Assembly (NCBI RefSeq): GCF_017745095.1
Contig: NZ_JAGHZZ010000025.1
Location: 2,214-66,213, forward strand
Direction of reading: 5' to 3'
DNA from: Sporocytophaga sp.
GTDB taxonomy: Bacteria; Bacteroidota; Bacteroidia; Cytophagales; Cytophagaceae
Length of the DNA stretch: 64,000 nt
Part shown: positions 19,021-27,774 of the stretch, piece by piece
Position numbering within the stretch: position 1 is the stretch's first letter
Layout: each line of letters starts with the position of its first letter
Position numbers and translations under genes: made by a program
Notes under the pieces: model-generated
What the model was told of the DNA's origin: nothing
Seen by the model: only the letters and a program-made list of their open reading frames with translations
The model's database searches: none

Positions 19021-19977
19021 TTATTTTGGCCTTGGAGTTTTATCTTTTTTATAAGTACTCCATTGATTTTCTCCTTTTGGTACCGCTTGTCTGATTTCCT
19101 GACTTCTTTTCTTTCCCAGTTCTTTACTTTTTATTTCGACAGATTCCTGAGTTGCGTCTGTACCTTTAATAGGTTGCTTAAGCAATCCATCTGTTTCGTT
19201 TACATGCTTTGCAGGGTCTTCAATATATTGCCAGGTTTCTGCAAGGCCGGTTGATTTACCTTCATTCCATGCATCTCTGATTGTAGCCCCGTTCGACATA
19301 TTAAAATAAAGATTGCTGAACCTAGGATCACCTTGTATTACTCCAGGAGGAAAGTTTGGCTTGATTGTTTCAAGTGCAGCTTCAAACATTTGCATATGTG
19401 CAACTTCTCTGGTCATTAAAAACTTAAGAGTTTCTTTCACATAAGGATCATCAGTAAACTGCATAAGATATTCATATACAATTTTTGCTCTTGATTCAGC
19501 TGCTATATCTGAACGTAAGTCAACAGTAAGGTCTCCGTTTGCTTCTACAAAAGCACCTGACCATGGTACACCTTGACAATTTGTAACAGCAGGCCCTCCA
19601 CCTGTTAAGACTCCGAATTGAGGTGCTGTTGTAGCCTGATGAATAAGATTCTCTTTTGCTGATTTCCCTAGCAGCATATCCATAATTTCAGATTTGTCCG
19701 CCGCTTCTTTTAATTGCCCGTTTACTCCATTAAGCAACATTTGGATCGTTGCCCCAACAATTTCTAAGTGACTTAATTCTTCAGTAGCAATATCCATCAG
19801 CATATCATATTTCTCAGGATAAGCTTGTCTGACTGAAAATGCCTGAACAAAATATTGCATAGCTGCTTTAAGTTCTCCATTAGCTCCTCCGAATTGTTCG
19901 AGAAGAAGAGTGGCAAATTGTGGATCAGGTTTAGAAACTCTGGCGTTAAATTGTAAATCTTTAATGTGGTGAAACAT
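19021..19977 (-). CDS. manganese catalase
   Basis: A 318-residue non-haem catalase that splits hydrogen peroxide at a di-manganese centre. The start at 19977 (MFHHIKDLQFNARV) matches the family better than an upstream ATG at 20004. Metal ligands are visible in two matched halves: E in NGELKAAM with ATEELSHLEIVG, and E in IAAESRAKIVYEY with REVAHMQMFEAAL (each an E plus an ExxH). The charged C-terminal tail is common in the family. It ends close to a bidirectional terminator. A stress role is likely; the neighbouring DUF4142 gene is of a type often found with stress genes. Confidence 0.94.
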   Translation of the reverse strand: MFHHIKDLQFNARVSKPDPQFATLLLEQFGGANGELKAAMQYFVQAFSVRQAYPEKYDMLMDIATEELSHLEIVGATIQMLLNGVNGQLKEAADKSEIMDMLLGKSAKENLIHQATTAPQFGVLTGGGPAVTNCQGVPWSGAFVEANGDLTVDLRSDIAAESRAKIVYEYLMQFTDDPYVKETLKFLMTREVAHMQMFEAALETIKPNFPPGVIQGDPRFSNLYFNMSNGATIRDAWNEGKSTGLAETWQYIEDPAKHVNETDGLLKQPIKGTDATQESVEIKSKELGKKRSQEIRQAVPKGENQWSTYKKDKTPRPK

Positions 19978-20149
19978 ACATATATGGTTATGGTTAGAAA
20001 TCATTGCTTAAAAAGAATCAGCGATGCCGACAATTAATTGAATACCGAAATCTTCATAGGTTCTTGATTGAACTAATAAATTTAAAATCTACATAAACTT
20101 CAGCACCAAATAAATGACAACAGCGGTAATAGATTTTCTTGAAATCAAC

Positions 20150-20743
20150 TTATTTTACAAGATCAGCCTTCAACTGAGTAGCTTTCTGCAAATGCTCATT
20201 GATATGTGGCAAATATTTATTAGCATAATTTATCACATCCTGATCTTGGCCGGAATTAATTTCTGTATTAAAGATCTGCTGGGCCTTTTGATGATCTACA
20301 ACTTGTGTAGATATATACAAGCTATCAAATTGATACCCGTTCAAAACCTGCAATTGTTGCTTTATTGCTTTATGAAGAGAATCCAGTTCTTGAGGGATTG
20401 TTACATTTTTTTGTGCGGCAAGTGTTTTAAGGTCATTCTGTGCAAGAGTATGCTCGTTGACCATAAATGCTCCAAAAGCTTTAATGCTATCATCAGAAGC
20501 CTTTGTAGCAGCCAATTGTCCTAAATCAATTTCTGCAAGATTAGATAAAGAGGCATTATTTATAAAAACAGTATCTGTAACTGATAAAGTCTGAACTTGT
20601 TGAGGAGGAGGAGTATTATCATCATCATCTTTCTTACAACCTAATGATGAAGCCAATGCTAAGATCAAAAGCATACTCAATCTCTTAGGTGAACATACTT
20701 TTGTAATAAAATAATTTTGTAAATTAAGATTGTCCTTTTTCAT
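20150..20743 (-). CDS. DUF4142 lipoprotein
   Basis: A 197-residue protein with an N-terminal hydrophobic stretch ending ASSLGC, a usable lipobox, followed by an aspartate-rich spacer and then a DUF4142 domain (~60-197). Its pattern includes DLGQLAATKASDDSIKAFG and FMVNEHTLAQNDL. The domain is a helical bundle related to ferritin-like folds, usually exported, with no fixed function. It lies upstream of, and in the same direction as, the manganese catalase gene, with ~170 bases between, so the two could be co-regulated. The product may start at a later methionine near residue 24, closer to the signal peptide. Confidence 0.88.
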   Translation of the reverse strand: MKKDNLNLQNYFITKVCSPKRLSMLLILALASSLGCKKDDDDNTPPPQQVQTLSVTDTVFINNASLSNLAEIDLGQLAATKASDDSIKAFGAFMVNEHTLAQNDLKTLAAQKNVTIPQELDSLHKAIKQQLQVLNGYQFDSLYISTQVVDHQKAQQIFNTEINSGQDQDVINYANKYLPHINEHLQKATQLKADLVK

Positions 20744-21097
20744 AAATTAAGTTTAGATAATTACATAACCTCTATCTTTATTAATGTTTAAAAAGAATAA
20801 AATATTTTAATAAAGGTTATAACAGGAACCCACTAACAGGGGTTAATCAATATCTTAAATTGCAGCTTCCTATCTAAGATATCATCTATTTATAATGCGT
20901 TCCATTCGTAGAAACCACAAGTGTTAGGAACCTATGTATTTTATTGATTAACACATTCATAATGTTCCAGATTCTCTATTTATCCGTCTTCCTTCCTCCG
21001 TCTATAAAACTTTTCCTTAATAAGTCCCTTGGCTGATAATTGAACTTCAATCCATCTGTAATAGTTAATTTCTCAGGGAACTTAATTATTATATGAT
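20744..21097. other. 354-base divergent intergenic region
   Basis: It separates the DUF4142 gene (-) from the hydrolase gene (+) and must hold both promoters. I found no convincing TAnnTTTG core and no coding remnant. Confidence 0.5.
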
Positions 21098-21850
21098 ATG
21101 GGAAACCCAAAAAAACTTAATAAACAAGCAGAAACTTCGGGAGAAGAGATTCATCCTACAATCGTCCTCGTCCATGGCGCTTTTGTAGATGCTTCAGGTT
21201 GGGAAGCTGTTTATAAGAAACTGAAAAAGAACGGATATAAGGTCGCAATTGTCCAAAATCCTACCATTTCGCTTGAAGGTGATGTTGCTGCTACCAAACG
21301 TGCAATTGCAGAGGAACAAGAACCTATAATTCTTGTAGGCCATTCGTATGGTGGAGCAGTAATCACAGAAGCGGGAAACGATCCGAAAGTAGCAGGTCTA
21401 GTTTATATCGATGCATTTGCTCTTGACAAGGGAGAATCTGTTTCTGCTCTTATCAAAGATCCAGTGCCAGGAGCACCAGCACCTCCATTATTGGCGCCCA
21501 AGGATGGTTTTGTACTTCTTGACAAAGAAAAATTCCCTGAAGCGTTTGCCGCTGATGTTGATCCTGAAAAAGCCAGATTTATGGCAGACACACAGGTTCC
21601 TTGGGGAATAGATGCCATCAATGGAACGATAAGTGAGGCTGCATGGAAAAACAAACCAAGCTGGTATCTGATTGGGACAAAGGACAGAATGGTCCCCCCA
21701 GAGGCACAGCGTTTCATGGCAAAACGTTCAGGAGCAACAATAATAGAAGCTGAAGGGAGTCATGCGATTTATGTATCAAAGCCTGATACTGTGACTTCCA
21801 TCATTGAAACAGCAGCAAAGGCAATTGCAGAGGAAGCGTTTATTAAATAA
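21098..21850 (+). CDS. alpha/beta hydrolase
   Basis: A 250-residue cytoplasmic hydrolase. The oxyanion segment VHGAFVDASGW, nucleophile serine in GHSYGG, acid in GTKDRMVPP and histidine in EGSHAIYV make a complete catalytic triad. It resembles the short esterases of the salicylate-esterase/AB_hydrolase_6 group. There is no signal peptide. The gene is single and is followed by a strong terminator. The substrate is unknown. Confidence 0.88.
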   Translation: MGNPKKLNKQAETSGEEIHPTIVLVHGAFVDASGWEAVYKKLKKNGYKVAIVQNPTISLEGDVAATKRAIAEEQEPIILVGHSYGGAVITEAGNDPKVAGLVYIDAFALDKGESVSALIKDPVPGAPAPPLLAPKDGFVLLDKEKFPEAFAADVDPEKARFMADTQVPWGIDAINGTISEAAWKNKPSWYLIGTKDRMVPPEAQRFMAKRSGATIIEAEGSHAIYVSKPDTVTSIIETAAKAIAEEAFIK

Positions 21851-21875
21851 TATTTCTAACATACTATTAAGTCTT

Positions 21876-21907
21876 AAAGCAAGTTATATCAACTTGCTTT
21901 TTTTTCA
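21876..21907 (+). terminator. intrinsic terminator after the hydrolase gene
   Basis: AAAGCAAGTT (21876-21885) and AACTTGCTTT (21891-21900) form a perfect 10-base stem with a 5-base loop, followed by a T run. It lies 26 bases after the stop codon. Confidence 0.92.
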
Positions 21908-22040
21908 TGATACAATCATTATTTTTCTATATAATTCATTATAAAAAACAAGAACTTTGGGTAATTTTCTAATTATTCTTTCTCCGGAAGTAGAAAAATA
22001 TTTATATTAAGCATACATATGTATTCAGATCAATACTAGT

Positions 22041-22820
22041 ATGAGAACAGCAGTAAAAGCTTTATGTATTCTGATCTTATCAATAGTTTCCTCAGAAATC
22101 CTTGCTTGTAATTGTGTAGAAACAAATACCGTTAAAGATGAAATAAAAAATTCAGATGCTATTCTCGTTGGGAGAATTATTGAAAGAGACCCGGTAGAGC
22201 TCTACGATTCAATACCTGCCTTGAAATTTAAATTAGTAGTTGATGCATTCTACAAAGGTCAACTTACAAATGATACTGTATTAATTTTTACCGGAGCTAA
22301 TTCCGTTGCATGTGGCTATGAATTTGAGAAAGGCTTTAAGTATATTATATACGCAAATAACCATAAAGTTAAGGAGCTCAATAAGAAACAAGAAAATTTT
22401 GCCCCTAAAAATATCTTTTATACTACAAATTGCAGTAGAACAAGACTTCATGACATGACAGAAATTAAAGAAATAGAAAAACACTTACAGAATCTAAAGT
22501 ACAAATCAGAAGAAGCTCTCATTACTCTGGGAAATCCTCCAGTTTGCAAGAATTGCGGGAAGCAAGGCGTAAAAAAGTTTATAAGAGACAATCTAAATTA
22601 TCCAAGAGGGCAATGCATTGAAGGAAAAGTTTATGTTGGTTTTACAGTGGATACACTTGGTAATGTTAAAGAGGTTAATATTAAACGTGGTCTTACCAAA
22701 GAAGCGGATGAAGAAGCAATAAGAATTGTAAAAATGATGATCTTTTATCCTGGGACTGTTGACGAAAGACCTATAAAGGTGAAAATGGTATTACCTATTA
22801 ATTTTTCAATTGAGGAGTAA
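22041..22820 (+). CDS. exported protein: TIMP/NTR-like domain plus TonB C-terminal domain
   Basis: A 259-residue exported protein. After a signal peptide (~1-22) the mature chain begins with CNCVETN, the CxC start typical of netrin/TIMP-like (NTR) domains, followed by IKNSDAILVGRI and later SVACGYEF. The C-terminal ~95 residues look like a TonB family C-terminal domain: a G-K-V-YVGFTVDTLGNVKEVNI pattern, then a helix and a strand ending in VKMVLPINF. The pair CKNCG lies between the two. No transmembrane anchor other than the signal is seen, so this is not a classical TonB. The role is unknown; the TonB-type fold may be a protein-binding module. Confidence 0.72.
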   Translation: MRTAVKALCILILSIVSSEILACNCVETNTVKDEIKNSDAILVGRIIERDPVELYDSIPALKFKLVVDAFYKGQLTNDTVLIFTGANSVACGYEFEKGFKYIIYANNHKVKELNKKQENFAPKNIFYTTNCSRTRLHDMTEIKEIEKHLQNLKYKSEEALITLGNPPVCKNCGKQGVKKFIRDNLNYPRGQCIEGKVYVGFTVDTLGNVKEVNIKRGLTKEADEEAIRIVKMMIFYPGTVDERPIKVKMVLPINFSIEE

Positions 22821-22869
22821 CAGCTTCATACTTTATAATTTTACCATCTTCAACTTTTGTTTATCCAAA

Positions 22870-23151
22870 ATGAAATACAAAGAAAGAGTTTTAAAAATGC
22901 TTGGACTGACTCAATTAATTTCCTGGATAATTAATTGCTGTTTAATATTTTATTTAATATTCATCGCCAACTCTCCCTCCTCGTGGATTGTGCTGACAAT
23001 AGGACTTATTATTCAATTACTGGGGCTTTTGATCAATTTGAGGTATGGAAGACGTAATAAGCTTTGGCTCGCATTAATAGTAATACCTCTACTAATTCTT
23101 GTCCTAAGAAGTTCTGAATCACATAATTTGATTAGCAGCCATATTCTTTGA
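22870..23151 (+). CDS. small membrane protein
   Basis: I chose the ATG at 22870; it gives a 93-residue product beginning MKYKERVLKM. Three hydrophobic helices are visible (~11-32, 38-56, 63-80). An alternative start at 22810 would overlap the preceding gene by 11 bases. No family is recognised. Confidence 0.55.
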   Translation: MKYKERVLKMLGLTQLISWIINCCLIFYLIFIANSPSSWIVLTIGLIIQLLGLLINLRYGRRNKLWLALIVIPLLILVLRSSESHNLISSHIL

Positions 23152-23281
23152 CGGACCTCAGATCTTTATTATCTCAATCCTGCTTGCAAATATTTTATAT
23201 TTTTTAAGTATCTTCCATATATTAAAGGAGATAAGGATAAATAAAAGCTGAAAAATGGTATATAAAACTCTATGTGTATCA

Positions 23282-24040
23282 ATGAGAAAATCATTGAAAA
23301 TTCTTTTTTACATATTCATTTTTGTATTTATCCTGACAGCATGTACCCAAAGCAACAAAATAAATAATGAACCTCAAATAGACTCTGTCAATACAATCAT
23401 CCGTGATACCTCGAAAATATTTAGTGAAAAGCTCATACCAGAAAGTGAAGTAACTCAAGGTAATTCGGTGATAATATTTAATGACTCCCTGTTTGTTGAT
23501 TTGAACCCAGACCTGATTGAAATCTCTGAAGATAACTTCGAGCACTTTAAATACAATTACAAAATAGCCTGCGTATTAGATCCAGGAGGTTTTATCAGTG
23601 GATCTGGCCTTTACTTTAATCATGACTGCGACGAAATTTGTGAAACATATTTAATTGGGAAAGAAACTAACAGAAGAATTCTATTACCTTCCGACTATGA
23701 CGCAGGAATATTAGATGTGCTTGTTTCTTCAGCATGTGACCAACTGGTAGTTTGTTCATCATATGACGGTCCTGACTATGTAGATTATTATGGCCATAGA
23801 GCAGAACTTTTTGTATTCAATGTAACCCTAGGGAATGGACTAAACGGAATAACTCCTGCTTTTAAATACTATGCATATGACTGGTCTATTGCCGAAATTA
23901 TATGGATAAGCGACAAAGCAATAGCTTTAAAAACTTACGAAGAAGGAAGGCATGGAGATGATAGTCACTTACATTATAAGTATTATAAAGTAAACCTCAC
24001 ACCAAATCCTTCTTCAGGAGATATTTCAGAATCTGATTAA
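23282..24040 (+). CDS. lipoprotein of unknown function
   Basis: A ~252-residue protein if started at 23282 (MRKSLKILFYIF), which gives a compact lipoprotein signal ending ILTAC with the lipid-attachment cysteine; an upstream ATG at 23255 is less likely. The mature part is acidic with several cysteines and no recognised domain. It lies alone between a small membrane protein gene and the SnoaL gene. Confidence 0.65.
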   Translation: MRKSLKILFYIFIFVFILTACTQSNKINNEPQIDSVNTIIRDTSKIFSEKLIPESEVTQGNSVIIFNDSLFVDLNPDLIEISEDNFEHFKYNYKIACVLDPGGFISGSGLYFNHDCDEICETYLIGKETNRRILLPSDYDAGILDVLVSSACDQLVVCSSYDGPDYVDYYGHRAELFVFNVTLGNGLNGITPAFKYYAYDWSIAEIIWISDKAIALKTYEEGRHGDDSHLHYKYYKVNLTPNPSSGDISESD

Positions 24041-24120
24041 CATTTATCTATATCGGTAGGTAACTTTCTATCCTCGATTCAACGTCGATTATTGCATAAA
24101 TAAGTTTTTTAATAAGTTAG

Positions 24121-24136
24121 TGTAACAAAAGTTACA
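24121..24136. promoter_or_regulatory. palindrome TGTAAC-N4-GTTACA, candidate CRP/FNR-type operator
   Basis: A perfect 6-4-6 inverted repeat placed 22-37 bases upstream of a TATCTTTG promoter core and 135 bases before the SnoaL gene. The geometry fits CRP/FNR-family sites, and two short Crp/Fnr genes lie in the window (26190 and 58357). Which regulator binds it is inference. Confidence 0.5.
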
Positions 24137-24157
24137 ATCAATTTCTTTTATTAAGAA

Positions 24158-24165
24158 TATCTTTG
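24158..24165 (+). promoter_or_regulatory. putative Bacteroidota promoter core TATCTTTG
   Basis: It matches the Bacteroidota -7 consensus TAnnTTTG and lies ~105 bases before the SnoaL start. No clear TTG element is seen at the expected upstream distance, where the palindrome sits instead; activator dependence is possible. Confidence 0.4.
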
Positions 24166-24270
24166 TCATACCTACCATAAGTACCCTCAATTAGTAGCCT
24201 CGCTACTTCACAAACCAGCAATAATGAATATGAAATAAACTAACAAGAACTAACCAACTAAAACCATACA

Positions 24271-24675
24271 ATGACAACATCAATCAACAAAGCAACAGTT
24301 TTAAAATTCAACAAAGAATTCCTGGAAAAGGGAAATACTGAAGTTCTAAAAGAAATAGTAGCTGACAATTTTATAAATCACTCAGCTGCAGGCACAGTTC
24401 CAAATACTATTGAAGGAATGATACAACTAGTCTCCATGCTACATAAAGGATTTTCAGATTTCAAAATTGATATTCATGAGCAAGTTGCCGAAAATGATAT
24501 TGTTGCTACACGTAAAACAATTTATGCAACTCATACTGGAGAAATAATGGGACACAAAGCGACAGGTAAGCAAGTTGCTTTTAGCGTTATGGACTTTGTG
24601 CGTCTTTGCGATGGAAAATACATCGAACATTGGGGACAAAATAACATGATGCAGGTGATACAACAATTGTCATAA
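24271..24675 (+). CDS. SnoaL-like ester cyclase-family protein
   Basis: A 134-residue protein of the SnoaL-like/NTF2 fold. The pattern FNKEFLEKGN near the start, DNFINHSA, and the closing block CDGKYIEHWGQNNMMQVIQQL are typical. The family includes polyketide cyclases and many small proteins of unknown role; the catalytic activity cannot be assigned. It is a single gene behind a candidate promoter and operator. Confidence 0.85.
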   Translation: MTTSINKATVLKFNKEFLEKGNTEVLKEIVADNFINHSAAGTVPNTIEGMIQLVSMLHKGFSDFKIDIHEQVAENDIVATRKTIYATHTGEIMGHKATGKQVAFSVMDFVRLCDGKYIEHWGQNNMMQVIQQLS

Positions 24676-24820
24676 GAATATCGCTATACTTCCCTGATTC
24701 CGCACAATAGAAGGATCTTGTTTTTCACATATGATCCCATATTTCAAGCGCAATTCAATATCATATAATTCTAAATAGTCATTTTTCCTCTATTCCATAT
24801 CTTGTGAATTTTTAATAGGA

Positions 24821-24891
24821 TAATTAACTTAAACTGCAAACTATTTTAAGGAGGACATAGTTAACCAAACTTGGTTCTTAATTAACTTAAA
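24821..24891. repeat. 13-base direct repeats flanking a small palindrome
   Basis: TAATTAACTTAAA occurs at 24821-24833 and at 24879-24891. Between the copies lie AAGGAGG and the palindrome AACCAA-AC-TTGGTT (24863-24876). The unit ends 11 bases before the gene at 24903, so it could be part of its control region. Confidence 0.55.
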
Positions 24892-24902
24892 AAATAGATA
24901 AT

Positions 24903-25415
24903 ATGTGGATAGGTTCAATTAGACTAGTAGTAGAAACAGCGAATTCCCAAGATGCGGGAACAGACAGTCTCGTACAAGTTTCTGTTTTGAGGAACGGTAT
25001 CGAACTTCGTGTACTGAACCTCGATTATCCAACTGAGGATGATCTGGAACGTGGTGCTATACGCAACTACGATTATATGGGACCGACAAAATTACCAAGA
25101 AGAAATGATAAAACTCCACCGCTTCCTTCAGGCGTTGGTCAGAGTCCAATGCCTTACCCCGGCTATGGATTCGAATTCTCCAACGGATTAAATGGACACC
25201 TAACCCTTCAGTTACGGATTCGTGGTGATGACATGTGGATTAAGGACAATATAGACTTGTATGTCAGGAAAATTCGTCAAAAAGCAACTAGTTTTGATAC
25301 ACTAGCATGGGTTGAAGATTCCGAGTGGACATATATTGCCACCTGGAGCCGGGATGTAGCAATGAGTACTGATAGTAAAGAAGGCTTTACTATTTTGAAC
25401 CTTAATTTGATATAA
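24903..25415 (+). CDS. protein of unknown function, beta-rich
   Basis: A 170-residue protein that I do not recognise. It has no signal peptide. It begins MWIGSIRLVVET and has alternating beta-type sequence with several tryptophans, including DSEWTYIATWSRD near the C-terminus. The overall feel is of a small beta-sandwich (PLAT or lectin-like), but this is only an impression. Its base composition is richer in G and C than that of its neighbours (for example around 25000-25100), which could indicate acquisition. A hairpin terminator follows. Confidence 0.6.
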   Translation: MWIGSIRLVVETANSQDAGTDSLVQVSVLRNGIELRVLNLDYPTEDDLERGAIRNYDYMGPTKLPRRNDKTPPLPSGVGQSPMPYPGYGFEFSNGLNGHLTLQLRIRGDDMWIKDNIDLYVRKIRQKATSFDTLAWVEDSEWTYIATWSRDVAMSTDSKEGFTILNLNLI

Positions 25416-25427
25416 ATATTATAATAC

Positions 25428-25457
25428 CCCCAGATACTAAAAAGGCATCTGGGGTTT
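25428..25457 (+). terminator. intrinsic terminator after the unknown beta-rich gene
   Basis: CCCCAGAT (25428-25435) pairs with ATCTGGGG (25447-25454), loop of 11, followed by only three T, so termination may be partial. Confidence 0.65.
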
Positions 25458-26189
25458 AGTACATAATAGTGGGCAATAGAAGTTTAAAATAATTATCTCT
25501 ATCCCAACATACAAAATCGATTGCTTCCGAATAAATGTATTTACTACACAAAAATTAAATTTCAAGAAATCAATTCCTCTTTGAACTGTTGAAACTATAA
25601 GTGACAATGATATTGAGGATTCTGAGAAATAATTCTGCTTACATTTTCACCATTGATAGAAGAATTGCCATTGCGCAGATATAGATTAATTTAAGAATGA
25701 GATCTTGCATATTCTTTTTATTACTTTTTAAATTCTAACTGGGGTGGCTTCATCTACTTATTCTTATTTGCTACTTTTATTTCGATGTAAAGAATTTGTA
25801 TAAGTATTCCGATGAATAACTCTAATACACATAACCATCCCCTGAGGTAACTCTATTTTTTAAAAAAAATTAAAAAAAATCAAACAAAAAAACACGCCCA
25901 ATATAAATCGTTAATTTACTGACAATTACAAAACATATAATAAATCGATATAGCCTATCTCCTAGTTATTGCCAAATTCCTAGAATAAAATAAGTAAATA
26001 CGATTAAGTCGATAAACAAAACTCATGACCACACAAAAAGAATAGACTAATGAATTAAATTTACCAATAAACTAACTTATACAGACTTTACTTATAGTCT
26101 CCCTTAGTTATTTTCGTAAAGTTTCTCTCCTGTTAAGGACAATCATTTAAATTAAATTATTTAACAGATATTTTTTGTTATTTACTAAC
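25458..26189. other. 732-base stretch without a clear gene
   Basis: Stop-dense AT-rich sequence. A 23-codon - strand reading frame at 25639-25710 encodes a hydrophobic peptide (see separate entry). Nothing else is evident; the last ~100 bases must hold the promoter of the Crp/Fnr gene. Confidence 0.5.
25639..25710 (-). CDS. possible 23-residue hydrophobic peptide
   Basis: An ATG-initiated frame of 23 residues whose product is one hydrophobic helix (LILKLIYICAMAILLSM) with charged ends. A frame of this size easily arises by chance, and no good ribosome-binding site is seen. It is listed only because it lies in an otherwise empty region. Confidence 0.15.
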   Translation of the reverse strand: MQDLILKLIYICAMAILLSMVKM

Positions 26190-26765
26190 ATGAATACACA
26201 GCTCTTTCAAAACATCAATAAAACAGTAAGCCTATCTAAAGAAGAATTTGAACAGTTTTATTCTTACACCCAGACAATTAAACTAAAGCGAAAAGAATTT
26301 CTTTTGAGCGAGGGTGATACCTGTAAACACTCTTATTTTGTTTCCAAAGGCTGTCTTAGATACTTTTACTCAATAGAGGGAAATGAACACACCGGTCAGT
26401 TTTTCTTTGAAAACAACTGGTATACCGATTTAGAAAGCTTTCTAACAGGAAAACCATCAAGGCAAAACATAGAAGCATTAGAACCAACTCAAATAATAAC
26501 TATATCAAAAGATTCGCTTGAAAAATTATATATGCTCAATCCCAAGTTTGAAAGATTTGGAAGGCTAATGGCCGAACGTGCTTTTATTGGAATTAAACAA
26601 AGAACTGAAATGCTGACCAATCAAAGTGCAGAAGAAAGATATATAAATTTAATTCGTGAAAGACCAAAGGTAATTGAGCGCATACCACAACATTATATTG
26701 CCTCCTATATCGGCATACAGCCTCAATCTCTCAGCAGAATCAGAAAAAAACTTGGCAATTACTGA
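26190..26765 (+). CDS. Crp/Fnr family transcription regulator
   Basis: About 191 residues from the ATG at 26190; a TTG at 26175 is less likely. The N-terminal cyclic-nucleotide-binding-type beta-roll (~25-115) contains LLSEGDTCKHSYFVSKGCLRYF. The C-terminal short helix-turn-helix ends IPQHYIASYIGIQPQSLSRIR, where ASYIGIQPQSLSRIR is the recognition unit. This short form is common in Bacteroidota. Residues for cAMP or Fe-S binding are not apparent. A second member lies at 58357. Confidence 0.92.
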   Translation: MNTQLFQNINKTVSLSKEEFEQFYSYTQTIKLKRKEFLLSEGDTCKHSYFVSKGCLRYFYSIEGNEHTGQFFFENNWYTDLESFLTGKPSRQNIEALEPTQIITISKDSLEKLYMLNPKFERFGRLMAERAFIGIKQRTEMLTNQSAEERYINLIRERPKVIERIPQHYIASYIGIQPQSLSRIRKKLGNY

Positions 26766-26840
26766 TTTCTTAACATAGGTGAATGTTTTACGAGAACCGT
26801 CTACTCAGTTTTGTAACATTCAATTTAACCTATAAAAAAG

Positions 26841-27485
26841 ATGAAAAAGTTATTGATAATTTTCAGCTTTATGCTATTCTACTTCCCGCTATTAAAGGCT
26901 CAGGAAAAAACAGAAAGAAAACAATTTCCTTATTCGAACAGATTTAGCATTCAGACTGGTTTATTGCAGGACATTTTATTGAATGGACAAAATATAGTAC
27001 TGACATATACGACTCAAAGGTTGGTAGTTGACTGGAGTCATGGCAACTCTTTGGATTTTAACTCAGGACATCATTTTAAAAATAATGAAGGATATAATAC
27101 GCAAAGACTGGATGTAAAAATGCCCTGGACTACCGGACCGAGTATTGGATACAGGATAACCCCATTCTTTAATGTCAGAGCTGAATTTAAAGCCCACCGT
27201 AATAAGTTAATGTATGAAAACACTAACACCTCTATTGTCTCATATACAACTTATACTGTCGGCCTAGGTGCATTTTATTCCTGGTACCCCTTCAGAAAAA
27301 AAAATAACTGGCTTGATGGTATCTGTATTGAACCTGTTATTCGCTTCTGGCCAACAGTTGGTTCTTCACTGACTGATAATTATCACTATGAAAATAAACT
27401 TACAGGAGAAAGAGAAAGAATAGAACCATATAAATTAGGCTGGCTTGCTAATATAAATATTGGATATACTTTCGGAGGAAGATAG
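26841..27485 (+). CDS. exported protein, probable outer-membrane barrel
   Basis: A 214-residue protein with a signal peptide (~1-20, ending LLKAQ). The remainder alternates hydrophobic and polar residues in strand-like runs and ends IGYTFGGR, which fits a small outer-membrane beta-barrel. No named family is recognised. It follows the Crp/Fnr gene by 75 bases and is closed by a strong terminator, so the two could be linked. Confidence 0.6.
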   Translation: MKKLLIIFSFMLFYFPLLKAQEKTERKQFPYSNRFSIQTGLLQDILLNGQNIVLTYTTQRLVVDWSHGNSLDFNSGHHFKNNEGYNTQRLDVKMPWTTGPSIGYRITPFFNVRAEFKAHRNKLMYENTNTSIVSYTTYTVGLGAFYSWYPFRKKNNWLDGICIEPVIRFWPTVGSSLTDNYHYENKLTGERERIEPYKLGWLANINIGYTFGGR

Positions 27486-27513
27486 CATATTAATAGCTAT
27501 AACTAGTTAAATG

Positions 27514-27552
27514 CAAAATACCTCTAGATAAAGTATTCTGAGGTATTTTGTA
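27514..27552 (+). terminator. strong hairpin terminator
   Basis: CAAAATACCTC (27514-27524) pairs perfectly with GAGGTATTTTG (27540-27550) around a 15-base loop. The T-rich 3' arm lies close behind the barrel gene. Confidence 0.75.
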
Positions 27553-27624
27553 TTCCTTATAAGGGCAATCTACTCTCCTATTCATTTAAAATATTATCTG
27601 CAACTTAGTCAGCTTTGCTTAAGC

Positions 27625-27632
27625 TATCTTTG
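27625..27632 (+). promoter_or_regulatory. putative promoter core TATCTTTG
   Basis: A second match to TAnnTTTG, ~143 bases before the OmpA-family gene and after the previous terminator. No clear upstream element is seen. Confidence 0.35.
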
Positions 27633-27774
27633 GTCCTTTTCCTAAAAATTTTTTAGTAGGTAATAAAATATCTAAAAAAACACTTCACTTACAGCTAAAC
27701 ACTATTTCTCTTTGCAGAAAACTTCTCTCATCATTTTTATTTATATTGTAATACAATATTCACTCAATCTTTCA

